Source: Dugong dugon
Taxonomy: Eukaryota; Chordata; Mammalia; Sirenia; Dugongidae
Assembly: GCA_030035585.1 (NCBI GenBank)
Contig: CM057475.1
Span: 5,589,501-5,653,500 of the forward strand
Length of the DNA stretch: 64,000 bases
Reading direction: 5' to 3'
Positions 22,396-33,332 of this stretch are shown here, one piece after another; within the stretch, counting starts at the first letter, position 1, and every line of letters starts with the position of its first letter. The position numbers and the translations under genes were made by a program. Under the pieces are notes generated by a model, which made no database searches, was not told the DNA's origin, and saw only the letters and a list, made by a program, of their open reading frames with translations.

Positions 22396-24585
22396 ATCTT
22401 TAAGATCACTGTCTTGCTAGAAACACAAAACAGAAGCCAGCCTTGGGGTCCAAATATGAGCAACGACCTCTTTGTTCAAGGTGGCATCTACCTCCTCCCT
22501 GACTCAACGGATGGGAGACCAAAGAGGCAACAACAGGGCATGAAAGCACATCTGGAAATGTTCCACATCACCCTCCATGCACTCTGTGTTCTCCTTGTCC
22601 TCACTTCAAGGCTCTTTCAGGTCCAGGGAACTCTCTCAGGGCACAGGGGCACTTTTAGTTGTAGTCCTTCAGAGTCCAAAAGCTTGAGAAGTGGAGCAGC
22701 ACTGTGCCAGTCACAGGCCTGCTCTGTCCCAACACATCACGGCCCCCATGTCTGACCCAGACTGCTACTATTACCATGCATTTGGCGTGGGGGCATTCTA
22801 AGACCTTGCTTGCTTTTCCTGGGTCTCACCGAGAAGCAAGCACAGGTCCTGTTCCCCTGCTTGAAGATCCTTCCACTTATTCGGAGGCTCTATTGCCTGC
22901 ACCATTTCCTCTGAAGCCAGCCCAAGTTGGGTAATGGTCAGGGCACAGGGCTCCCTTTCAGAGATGCAGATCAGTGACCCTGAAATTGTTGGACTGATCG
23001 CCTCTCCAACTCTTTATGCTTTCCCCTGGTCTATGGGATCTTCATCTAGTCTGGGTGGGCGTTATATATTCTTTTATGGCTAATGCTCAGACTAAAATTG
23101 GACTTAATGCTCCAGAAGTTCCTTTCTCCTAAAGCTGTTATCTCTGCCATAGGCTGCAAAAGTCTATTTTGAAATTAAAAGATGAGCATTGAGACATTTC
23201 TTTCTCAATCACTGCAGGAAGCACCTTAGCTTGAGTCCAGGAAGGATGCAGGACACACCTGGGCTGGGGCTGGAGCTCAAGGGTACCAGGAAATAGAGGA
23301 GGGTGGGAGGAAGGGACCAACTTCATTGGCTAACACCTGTCAACACCGTCCCATTACATGTTCTTGTGCAGTTGATTTTGGGGAAATAAACACAGGGCTT
23401 CATATTTATCTCTATTAACTAAATATGTATCTATCTTAGTACCTTTTCCTGTCAATGGGAGGACAAACAAGATAAGGAAATATCTTTATTTACTTTCATT
23501 TTTCTTTTGTGGTAGTGTGGCAGGTGGGGTGAGAGATAAAGGTTAACTCAAGATGAGTGGAAGAAGCAACAGAGGATTAGACTCAGTGATCTACAGGAGG
23601 CACAGCATATGTGGGCTTTGTAGAACCAAACACCTGGGCCCCAAGGGAAAGGGAAGTATCTCTTCAAGCAGTGTGGGAGATGATGCACCTGCTGACCAAA
23701 CAGTGTGAGGCCAACTGGGGAGAAAAGAAGCCCATGTGTTCAACCTTCATTTCAACCTAGATGCATGATTGTGCCACAAATATTGTAGCCCTTTTCTGGT
23801 CAGAGAAGGTTTCTTTCTGATATCATTTTGATATTTCCCAGAATTTTATGGGTAGTTTCTCAGTATCCACCCTAGACCTCAGAGTGTGGGCTTGATTCTA
23901 GTGATTCTAGTGATTGTGACATCTTCATAAAGAAATGGACTATTTCTGTGTGGGGAGAGCTGGGGCATTGCTATAAACAGTGTAGGAGAAAAGGATCTCT
24001 GTGCACTTGAATGTAATGGGTGAGAGGCAGAACGGAGGGGTTTAAGGGGAGATCTGATTTTGTAAAAAAGAGAACTGGTTTTGAGTTCCTAATTGCTAGA
24101 GACCTCAAAAAGTCATTCAGCATCTGAGTTTGCAGAATGGGTATAATTGCTCTACCGAATTAAAAAAAGAAAGAAAGACAAGGTAGATGAAACAACAAAG
24201 TACTGTATTAACTCCCATTGCTATTTAAGCTAGCAGAAAGGTTCATGTGCTTGAATATGTCTCCTAAGTTCTCTTTCTATGCTTAAAATTTTGTCTTAGG
24301 TTACTTAAAACTTGTAAAAGAATATCACCTCCACCTGCCACCTCCTTGTACACTCATGCCTACACAGATATGCACATCCTTGTTTTCATGTTTGTTTCTG
24401 TTTGCTTTTACATCCTTGTTAAAGGCAATAGATGTAAAAGTTTCCCAGCTGTTTACATATGCAAGCTTCCATTTGGTGGAACCTACTAGACTCATCTCTT
24501 AGAGAGGCCATTTGATATTCTGAGAAAGATGTTGGACTTGGAGTCAGAATGACAGGAGACATTGGAATTTGTGAGGTACAATGAG
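22396..24585. other. Repeat-poor stretch, no gene recognised
   Basis: About 2.2 kb of moderate-GC sequence with several open frames of 60-113 codons on both strands, none with domain features, signal peptide or plausible exon context. A short GAAAGAAAGAAAGA-like run sits near 24165. This is one of the few stretches long and clean enough to hold host regulatory or exonic sequence I cannot detect by eye. Confidence 0.5.
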
Positions 24586-24589
24586 TAGG

Positions 24590-24780
24590 AGCTTTACCTG
24601 GGTTATCTTAACCTTCTCAACAATCCTGATAAATAGCCATAAATGCACCTATTTTACAGATGAGAAAACAAACTCATAAAGGTTAAGTTACCTGTCCAAG
24701 GTCATATACAGCAGAGCCAAGATTTGAATCCAGTTGTGTCTGATGGACTTAGTCTGTTCTCTATACTTCTGAATGCTGAG
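24590..24780 (-). mobile_element. MIR SINE
   Basis: Reverse MIR copy: TATTTTACAGATGAGAAAAC, AAGGTTAAGTTACCTGTCCA, AGGTCATATACAGCAGAGCC and GATTTGAATCCAGTTGTGTC in order. Confidence 0.8.
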
Positions 24781-25009
24781 TAGCTAGATGTCTAAACTTC
24801 GGTAAGTTGCATTTTCTCTCGAAGGCCACTTATTGATCAATAAAGTAATACCTCCCTACCAATCCATGCAGTTTGATGTGAGATTCAAGAACCAGATGTA
24901 TGTGAAAGCAACTTATAAACTCCATAATTATGTTCACATGGAAGATTCCCAGGATTTAAGAAGTCCAAAGAAACTTCTTCTAGAAAGATCTGTTCATTGA
25001 CAAACATTT

Positions 25010-25440
25010 ATCTTGTTGTTTTTATTATTAGCTGCCATCAAGTCAGCTCTGACTCATGGCAACCTTATGTATAATAGAAGAAAATGTTGCCCAGTTCTGT
25101 GCTATCTTCATGATCATTGGTATCTTTGAGTCCGTTGTTGCAGCCATTGTGTCAATCCATCTCATTGAGAGTTTCCCTTATTTTCGTTGGCCTTCTACTT
25201 TACCAAACACGATGTCCTTTTTTAGTAATTCGTCTTTCCTGATGACATGTCCAAAGTAAACAATCTGAAGTCTCATCATCCTTGCTTCCTAGGAGCATAC
25301 TGGTTGTGTTTCTTCTAAGATCAGTTTGTTCTTTTGGAAGTCCATGCTATTTTCAATATTCTTCACGAACATAACAGTTTGAACACAATTCTTCTGCCTT
25401 TTTTTTTCATTATCCTACTTTTGCATGCATATGTATGTGT
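25010..25440 (-). mobile_element. RTE (BovB-like) LINE 3' part
   Basis: Complement of the RTE 3' end: TTAGCTGCCATCAAGTCAGC, ACTCATGGCAACCTTATGTA, CAGCCATTGTGTCAATCCAT, TACTTTACCAAACACGATGT and GTTTCTTCTAAGATCAG. It parallels 52395-52921. No open frame of note. Confidence 0.8.
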
Positions 25441-25699
25441 CTTTTATGCAGCCTTGCTTTGTAAGGGTGGGAGAAATGGTGAAGGATGGGGGTGGGGCAG
25501 GAAGACCGTACCCTCTTGTAGCTGAGGTCAGCACACATTTTCATTCTTCTCAGGGAACAGGAAAGATTAAATATTTGAGCAAAGCCTCTGGGAGATGTGG
25601 AAGCAGAGGCCTGGGAAACAACCTTTGTATAATGGTAAGGACCATAGCACAGAGCCAACAAGGGCAAAGAATAGTTCCTAAACTCACAGAGAAGCAGGA
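25441..25699. other. No feature recognised
   Basis: Purine-rich unique-looking sequence. Overlapping frames of 110-117 codons on both strands have no recognisable features. Confidence 0.4.
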
Positions 25700-25920
25700 G
25701 AGGAGAGTGGCTGAGAATTTGGGCTCTGGGGTTAGTTTGGGTAAGTTTAAATATTGACTTCATCCTTTAGTAGCCATGTACTTGGGCAAACTATGTCTCA
25801 GTATCTCTGTCTGTAAAGGGGAAATTATAATGTAGGGTTTTGTGAGTATTTAATGAGATTGATACACAAAAGTATAAAAGCAGGTGCTTGCCTTGAAGTG
25901 CTTAGTAAATAATTGTAAGA
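25700..25920 (+). mobile_element. MIR SINE, 3' half
   Basis: Forward MIR order: ACTTGGGCAAACTATGTCTC, TCTGTCTGTAAAGGGGAAAT, TATTTAATGAGATTGATACA and a GAAGTGCTTAGTAAAT end. Confidence 0.65.
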
Positions 25921-26764
25921 AAGATAAAGCAAGTCCTGTCTTTGAAAACAAAACAAAAAATAAATGAAGCTCTTTAAGAAAGGTTTAATAATGTTCAGTT
26001 AAAAGAATACTGTAAAACCAATCACTTGAACTGGATAATACTTTCAGGTACAATGTTGCAGATCACCTTTCCTTGTTGAGGATACAAAATATTTAAAACT
26101 AGGATGCTAAGCTGAAAATTCATTCATTAGCTAAATTTATTTATTAACTAAGTTAATAAGTTGAGACGAGGCTCAAATAAGACTAAACTTGACTCTAATC
26201 TATCATTAAGTGGCAAACCTTCCTCTTTTGTATTTTTCTACTGTTCAATGCAAAAACATTTTTTTAAAAAAACTCTCTAAAATAGAAACTTTTATGTTTG
26301 TCAGGACTCTTGAGCCATAAGCAATTAATTATGAGAAATCACAAAATATGATATGTAGGAGATATTAATGCTTTGTAAGTTATAATTATTGTTAATTACT
26401 TCAGACATTAATTGAACTTAAAAAATGAACCTACCTACTCCATTTTTGTTTTTTCTTTCCTGTCTAAGACAAATTCCTTTCGTTTTCTAGTGGTATAAAC
26501 CCCCCAGTATGATTTCCCAGTATTTGCAAACAGCTAATCATGTGTTGTCTTCCTTCTACAGGAGTTTACAATGAACCAAATAGAATTAAAATGCTCCTTA
26601 CCATCTCAAAAGCATAACACAGTGGGAGCTTTGCTTATACTTCAATATGACTGTTATTCTCCCACATCTAGCACTCCCTGACTCTTATCTACGCCCCATC
26701 ATTCATCTCCAAACAGTTCTGCATGTAGGAACTTTGTTGGAAAGAGAGAAAATAACATTTAACA
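25921..26764. other. AT-rich, no gene or repeat recognised
   Basis: Very AT-rich stretch with short homopolymer runs. Nothing coding; no repeat family identified. Confidence 0.45.
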
Positions 26765-26848
26765 AGGTGTTGTTAGTGCCATTGAGTCAGCTCTGACTCA
26801 TAGTGACCTTATGTATAACAGAATGAAATGTTGCCCAGTCCTGTGGTC
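26765..26848 (-). mobile_element. RTE LINE terminal fragment
   Basis: Short copy of the RTE 3' end: GTTGTTAGTGCCATTGAGTC, ACTCATAGTGACCTTATGTA, ATGAAATGTTGCCCAGTCCT. It is cut at 26848 by L1 sequence. Confidence 0.7.
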
Positions 26849-26849
26849 T

Positions 26850-27483
26850 CATTTTAAAAATACCTTTTATTGAAAAGATTAGTCCGAAGGACTAATGGTC
26901 CACAGCTACCAAGGCCTCCACGGGACTGAGCCCAGTACAGCTGGATGGTGCCCGGCTACCACCAATGACTCCTCTGACCAGGATCACAACAGAGGGTTCT
27001 GGGCAGAGCTGGAGTAGGATGTAGAGCATAATTTTAACTCCCAAAAAAAAAAAAAAAAAAAAAGAAGACCAGATATACTGGCCTAAAGAATACTAGAGAA
27101 ACCTCGAGAGTGTGGCCCCCAGACACCCTTTCAGCTCAGAGGTGAAGTTACCTTCAAGGTTCGATGTTAAGCCTTGGAATGGACACCCCAGTAAAACTAA
27201 ATGGGACTAACGATGTACAGGAGTCCGGTGACAAGGGCCAGAAGGCAGAGGGAGAGTAGGAAACTGATGATAAGGAACACAAATTGAATAAGGACACTGT
27301 CGATGTATTGTGAGATTGTTGACCACTGCTATAGGGCAACATTTGTAGTAACTATTAAATGGGAGGCTGTTTTGTCCTGTAAGCCTTCATCTTGGGCGAG
27401 AATGGCAGCACAATTGGAAGAGCATAGTCAATATCACTTAAATGTGTAAGTAAAAAGTTTTGAAATGGTGTTTAAATAAAATA
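26850..27483 (+). mobile_element. L1 3'UTR ending in an early poly(A)
   Basis: Forward copy of the common L1 3'UTR: GATTAGTCCGAAGGACTAAT, GATGGTGCCCGGCTACCACC, a 21-base A run at about 27043, then GACAAGGGCCAGAAGGCAG and ACATTTGTAGTAACTATTAA. It ends in an AAATAAAATAAAATAA signal-like run and poly(A), before the final part of the 3'UTR that other copies have. Confidence 0.75.
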
Positions 27484-27980
27484 AAATAAAAAAAAAAAAA
27501 AAAAAAAAACAAATGAGACTAAAGAGGTACAGTAGTCCAGGGACAAGGGCCAGAAGACAGAAGGGGACAAGGAAGTCCCCTGATGATAGGGAACACAAGG
27601 TGGAGTAAGGATATTCTTGATGTGCTGTGAGATTGTTAACCATTGTCATAGGGCAACATGTGTAGTAACTGTTAAATGAAAAACTATTTTGTTCTGTAAG
27701 CCTTCATCTTAAGTGAGAATAACAGCACAGTTGGAAGAGCGTAGTCAATGTCACTGAACTGTGAATGTAGAAATTTTTGAAACGGTGTATCTTTGGCCAT
27801 CTGTAATTTTCATCAAAAAAAAAGGTTGAGAATTTAGAGGCTTAATACGTTGTGGGGTTGTTAACCAATGTCAAAAAACAACATGTGTACTACTATTTCA
27901 TGAGAAACTATTTGCTGTGTAAGCTTTCACCTGAAGTACAATAAAATATATATATATAAAAAAAAAAAAAAAAAACCTTT
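27484..27980 (+). mobile_element. L1 3'UTR, second copy, full 3' end
   Basis: After a 25-base A run, the GACAAGGGCCAGAAGACAG segment starts again and continues through the terminal portion (TTGTGGGGTTGTTAACCAAT, TAAGCTTTCACCTGAAGTAC) to an AATAAAATATATATATAT signal and poly(A). Confidence 0.8.
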
Positions 27981-27984
27981 TATT

Positions 27985-28165
27985 AATATTCTTAAACTTA
28001 CAGAAATACATAAAGAAGAGTATTTAGTCTTAAACCCCACATCCCATATAACCCCTATTTATTTATAAAAAGGAATATATGCACATATTAGAAAATTCCA
28101 ATGGTACAGAGTGTAAAATGAAAAGTAAAAGCCTCCATCCCTCACTGCTCCAGCCATTCCCCCCA
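27985..28165 (-). mobile_element. Old L1M 3'UTR fragment
   Basis: CTTTTATTAATATTCTTAAA, CTTACAGAAATACATAAAGA and AAAGTAACTATTGCTAGT recall reversed old L1 tails. Confidence 0.45.
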
Positions 28166-28167
28166 AA

Positions 28168-28365
28168 GTAACTATTGCTAGTATTTATTTATTTAAAAAT
28201 AGATAATGAACATTTACTCTGTGCTAGCCACTGTTTTAGTTGCTGGCAATACAATGTCTTCCCTCATGGGGCTTGCACTTTAGTGGACAAGACAGATGAT
28301 AATTAAATAAATACATAAAACAATATCAGACATGATAAGCACTATGAACAAAAAGCAAAGTAAAG
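28168..28365 (+). mobile_element. L2 LINE 3' fragment
   Basis: L2-like series: TACTCTGTGCTAGCCACTGT, GCTGGCAATACAATGTCTTC, CCTCATGGGGCTTGCACTTT and GACAGATGATAATTAAATAA. Non-coding and old. Confidence 0.7.
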
Positions 28366-28374
28366 GAGTGGTGT

Positions 28375-28830
28375 GCTACCCGGTATTGTATGGTTGTCTT
28401 CCATTTCGTGATTGTAATTTTACGTTAAAGAGGATTAGGGTGGGGTTGTAACACCCTTACTAAGATCATGTCCCTGATCCAATGTAAAGGGAGTTTCCCT
28501 GGGGTGTGGTCTGCACCACCTTTTATCTTACAAGAGATGAAAGGGAAGCAAGCAGAGAGTTGGGGACCTCATACCACAAGAAAGTAGTGCCGGGAGCAGA
28601 GCATGTCCTTTGGACCCGGGGTTCCTGTGCAGAGAAACTCCTAGTCAAGGGGAAGATTTTTGATGACAAGGACCTTCCTCCAGAGCTGACAGAGAGAGAA
28701 AGCCTTCCCCTGGAGCTGACGCCCTGGATTTGGACTTTCAGCCTACTTTACTGTGAGGAAATAAATCTCTCTTTGTTAAAGCCATCCACTTGTGGTGTTT
28801 CTGTTAGAGCAGCACTAGATGACTAAGACA
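28375..28830 (+). mobile_element. ERVL-like LTR, nearly complete 3' part
   Basis: Same family as 42905-43351. Shares ACCTCATACCAC, AGCAGAGCATGTCCTTTGGA, TCCTCCAGAGCTGACAGAGA and CTTCCCCTGGAGCTGACGCC. Here the end is preserved: GAAATAAATCTCTCTTTGTT polyadenylation-like signal, then GCAGCACTAGATGACTAAGA and the final CA. The 106-codon open frame is fortuitous. Confidence 0.7.
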
Positions 28831-29060
28831 CAGGGGAAAGAGTGTTCTAGACAGAAAGAGCAGGAAGTGCAAGTACAAGGGTGGGAGTTTTCTTGGTTTG
28901 TTTAAGGAACATTAAGAAGGCCAAAGTGCTGGATCAGAGTAACCAGGGGAACAGTAAAAGAACCTGAGATTGGAGAGCAAACTGGTGGCCAGCTGAAACA
29001 GAGCTTGGTGATTACTTCGGGCTGTATTGTGTCATGGAGAACCATCAAAGGAGTGACTGA
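28831..29060. other. No feature recognised
   Basis: Short unassigned interval between an LTR and an RTE-derived fragment; it may belong to the retroviral internal region. Confidence 0.35.
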
Positions 29061-29062
29061 TC

Positions 29063-29370
29063 ATATGTCGTTGTTAGCTGCCGTTGAGTTGCGCCTGACT
29101 CATGGTGACCCCAAACATAACAGAGCAAAAGCTGTCCAGTCCTGTGCCATCACCATGATCTGTTGTTCATCAGACCGTTGTGATCCATAGAGTTTTCAGT
29201 AGCTGATTTTTGGAAATAGAACTCCAGGCCTTTTTTCCTAGTCCATCTTACTCTGCAAGCTCCAATGAAACCTGTTCAGCATGATAGCAACACACAAGCT
29301 ACCACTGACAGACAGGTGGTGGCTGTACATGAGGTGCATTGGCCAGGAATCAAACCTGCGTCTCTTCCAC
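29063..29370 (-). mobile_element. RTE-derived fragment
   Basis: Starts with the RTE terminus (GTTGTTAGCTGCCGTTGAGT, CTGACTCATGGTGACCCCAA) and continues with CTAGTCCATCTTACTCTGCA, ACAAGCTACCACTGACAGAC and CAGGAATCAAACCTGCGTCT. The second part also appears, less clearly, at 18290-18440. Confidence 0.6.
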
Positions 29371-29371
29371 A

Positions 29372-30300
29372 AGAAAACTTCTAGAGCTAATAGAGGAATT
29401 TAGCAAAGTTTCAGGGTACAAGGTCAATAAACAAAAGTCAGATGGATTTCTATATACCAGCAATGAGAAATCTGAACGGGAAATTAGGGAAACAATTCCA
29501 TTTACAATAGCATCTAAGAGAATAAAATACCTAGGAATAAATGTAACCAGGAGTGTGAAGGACTTATACAATTAAAACTATAAAACGCTGCTGTAAGAGA
29601 TTAAAGAAGACTTAAATAAATGGAAAGATGTTCCATGCTCATGGATTGGAAGACTTAATATTGTTAAGATGTCAATACTACCCAAAGCGATCTGTAGATT
29701 CAACACAATCCCAATCAAAATTCCAACAGCCTTCTTTACCGAAATAGAAAAACCCAGCCTCAATTTTATATCGAATGGCAATAGGCCTTGAATAGCTAAA
29801 GCAATGTTGAAAGACAAGAACAAAGTAGGAGGACTCACATTTCCTGATTTTACAACATGCTATACAGCTACAGTAATCAAAACAGCCTGGTGGTAGTATA
29901 ACAACAGACACATAGACCAGTGGAATAGAATTGAGAGTCCAGAAATAAACCCACACATCTATGGTCAACTGATTTTTGACAAGGGTGCTAAGTCCATTCA
30001 ATGGGTAAAGAATAGTCTGTCCAATAAATTGTACTGGGAAAATTAGATTTCCACATGCAGAAAAATGAAACAGGATCCATGCCTTATAACATACACAAAA
30101 ACAATTCAAAATGGATTAAGGACCTAAATGTACAAACTAAAACCATAAAACTCTTAGAAGGAAAAGCAGGGGCAAAGCTGCCAGGCCTAGCTTTTAACAA
30201 TGGATTATCTAATATAACAAAAACACAAACAGCAAAAGACAAAATAAATAAATAGGACCTCCTAAAAATTAAAAAAAATTTGTTCATCAAAAGATTTTAC
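29372..30300 (+). mobile_element. L1 ORF2 fragment (C-terminal RT region)
   Basis: Plus-strand codons give [42 protein letters not shown], then NRTG-type and VPYN-like L1 remnants up to the equivalent of the ORF2 C-terminal region. It matches the segment 35446-36390 of the longer L1 downstream and breaks within the motif ATCAAAAGATTTTAC. Several stops. It abuts the 5'UTR of the next L1. Confidence 0.85.
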
Positions 30301-31869
30301 CAGACTTCTGGGGAACATGGTCCTATAGACAGAAGCACCACACCAGCCCTCCACAGCAAAGATCCAAAAAACTAAGTTAAACAGAGACACAGACCAATCC
30401 TGAAACCCTAAGCATCAAATGAAGAGATAAAGAACGCAGCCAAGCACCAAATGGAATAAGAAACTGATCGAGAACACAGAGCGAGGAGAGATACATGCAG
30501 AGGTCCCCTATCATCTTGGACTCCTATCGGAGATCGGTGAACAGGGCGTGTGAGAAAGCAGCTTCACAGAGCCACCAGCAGGAGACAGAACAACCAGTAA
30601 CCAGTGATATATGCTTTCCCATCCCCCATCCTTCTTCACCTCCACTCAGCCTCCTCTGCTTCCTGTGGCCACAGTCTTTTGGCCAGGAAGCACTGGCTTC
30701 ACCCCAGAGCTGCTTGGATTCCACCTGCCTGAACTGGCTGGCTCCCTGAGTACCATTTGTTGGCTGCTGGTGTTGCTTTTTTCCACTTCTTTAGATTTCT
30801 TCCTTACCTCTCACACCTCCCCCTCCATTCTCTCAAATACCTGGCTCTGTGTGCAATCTTTGCTTCTTCCTGAAAGGCTACAAAACATGGCTCGACTGTG
30901 AAACTGCTTCCTTGTCCATGCAGCCATGTTGGTGGAACCCCTGGGGCTTTTGTTTGTTTGCTCTGATTTGTTTGTTTGTTTTTATTTTCCTGGCTTGGGA
31001 GCCCCTTCTAGTTGGGCAGTACTGTGAGTCTTGGGAGCTATTCCCTTACTCTGCACACATGTGCAGTGGCATCCCTGTGGGCATTTCTTTTTTCTTGTTT
31101 TGTTTTCTTCTCTCTCTTTTTCCCTTTTTGTCTTTCTTCATTTCTCAGTTTCTCTTCTCTCTATACTTAGCTTCACTTCCTGTCTCATAAATACCTGGCA
31201 CTCTGTTGCAGCTCCACCCCTTCTAGCCAGGCTGTCCTTCATGGCCTGAGAGCAACTTCCCCAGTCCTCGCAGCTGCACTGGTGGGATCCCTGGGGGCTC
31301 TTTTTTTTCCTCTAATTTTTATTCATTTTCTTCTTTTACCCTTCTTCTTTTTTTTTCCTTTTTGTTTTTCTCCACTTCTCATTCTTTCATCTCTCCACTC
31401 CAATAGCAAGCTCCCTTAGCACTATTTTTTGTTTGTTGGTATGTGTGTATGTTTTTGGCTCCTGTTCCTTTCACCTCTCTCACCTCTTTCCCACACCCAT
31501 CTTAGCTCTCCACATCACAATCTCCTCCCTCCTTCCTGCCTACCTGCACCATGCGCTGAACATCACACCACCAAGCAGCGCAGGCACGGCCTACTGGAAC
31601 CCACCCTGCACTGATTCCCGGCCCACCCTTTCGGCCCTAGTACATACCACAAACAACCCATCCCAGCAACTCCCCTTCAGCTGGACCTGACTTGCTGTAC
31701 CATACCTGAGTGACTGACCCTGCCCATTGGAGAAGTAAGTGAGAATTATTGTGCCTACAGACGAGCAAACAACAAAGAATGCACAGCCCACCTGCTCAGA
31801 AATAACCAAATAAAACAAAAAATCAGGATGAAACAAACAAATATGCAATCAATAAACAAGGAAAATAAC
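30301..31869 (+). promoter_or_regulatory. L1 5'UTR / internal promoter region
   Basis: This 1.5-kb stretch precedes an L1 ORF1 and starts with ACTTCTGGGGAACATGG, recalling the beginning of mammalian L1 5'UTRs. It is pyrimidine-rich from 30600 onward with long T/C tracts and short related segments (pairs ending in CCTGGGGCTTTTG, CCTGTGGGCATTTC and CCTGGGGGCTC at about 30940, 31071 and 31289), which may be a decayed repeated promoter unit of about 150-220 bp. The open frames of 60-113 codons here follow from composition. Confidence 0.6.
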
Positions 31870-32871
31870 TACTGAATGCCCCAAAGACAGCAGACAATAT
31901 CAAAACATATACAAAAACAGGACAGGATGGTTCCAGTAGGTGTCTAAAATAAAACACCAGATGATTTTCCAGTAGAAGAAAAGGCACTAGAACTACCTGA
32001 TAGGGATTTGAAATCTCTAATATTCAGAATTATCCAAGAGTTGAAGCAAAAACGGCCAAAAATGAGGAAAAAAAGACAAATTCATGGAAAATACAGGAAA
32101 AAAAATTGAAGAATTCAAGAAAATAATACAGGAACAAAATACTAAAATAAATTCGCAACTAGAAATCATACAAAAACAACAATTAGAAATCCAAAAGATG
32201 AACAGCAAGATTTCAGAAATGGACAGTGTCACAGAGGGCTGAGGAGCACGTCTGAAACAATGGAAGACAGGATCAGTGAAATTGAAGACAAACACTTGGC
32301 TACAATTCTGTTGGAGGAAAAATCAGAAAAAAAGAAAGAAGGAAAATGAAGAAACCCTGAGACTCATGTGGGATACAATTAAAAGCAAAAATTTTCGAGT
32401 AATTGGAGTTCCAGAACAGGGGAAGAAAACACAGAGAGGATCACTGAAGAACTGCTGACAGAAACCTTCCTCAATATCATGAAAGATGAAAAGCTGACAA
32501 TCCAAGAAGTTCAACAAACCCCATATAAGATAGACCACAAAAGAAAATCACCAAGACATACCATAATTACAATAGCTAAAACCAAATACAAAAAAGAATC
32601 CTGAGAGCAGCTCGAGAAAAACAAAAAGTCACAGACAGAAACAATAAGACTAAGCTCTGATTATTCAGCAAAAACCATGCAGGCAAGAAGGCAATGGGAT
32701 GACATATATAAAACCTTGAAAGAAAAAAATTGCCAGCCGAGAATAATATATCCTGAAAAACTCTCAGTCAAATATGATGGTGAAATTAGGACATTTCCAG
32801 ATGAACAGAAATTAAGGGACTACATAAAAACCAAACCAAACTTACAAGACTTATTAAAGGGAGTCCTTTGA
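31870..32871 (+). pseudogene. L1 ORF1 remnant
   Basis: Decayed ORF1, the L1 nucleic-acid chaperone. About 32000-32310 is a Lys/Glu/Gln-rich stretch suited to the coiled coil. 32340-32460 holds a FRVIGVPEQG-like segment from the RRM domain. 32677-32871 encodes the C-terminal domain with QARRQWDDIYKTLKEKNCQP and a final TKPNLQDLLKGVL. The three parts sit in different frames and stops fall between them; no single start can be chosen. Confidence 0.8.
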
Positions 32872-33332
32872 TCTGAGAACAAACAACATCAGACCACAGG
32901 CTGAATCTAGGACACACGATCGTACTAGCCAGATACCAACCTAGGAAATGAACTCTCAAGGATTATCTAAAACCAAAAGAATTACAACAGGGAACAAGAG
33001 AGGTTAATCTGTAAATGACAACAACATTAGAACAATAAAAGAGGGAATATACAGTGTAGGTATAGAATCTTCTAATGGAGAGGGAGGCAAGGCAATACAA
33101 AATAATAATAGACTGGTTCAAACCTAGGAAGATAAGGGTAAATTTCAAGGTAACTACAAAGAAAGTTAACAAACTTACTCATCAAAATAAAGAAGAAAAA
33201 CATAAAGTCTCAGTAAAAGCAAAACCTACAAGAACAAAAGAAATGAAAAAAAATCCACAAACAAAAGGAATTCAGCACAGGAGAGTAAGAAGAACAAAGA
33301 AAACATCAGCGCCACAAAAAAAGCACTACAAA

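Noticed and set aside
25410-25763. Overlapping frames of 110-117 codons on both strands
   Set aside because: They run across an RTE edge and a MIR start; purine-rich composition removes stops.
29678-30109. Open frame of 143 codons on the minus strand
   Set aside because: Antisense to L1 ORF2; the sense strand explains the sequence.
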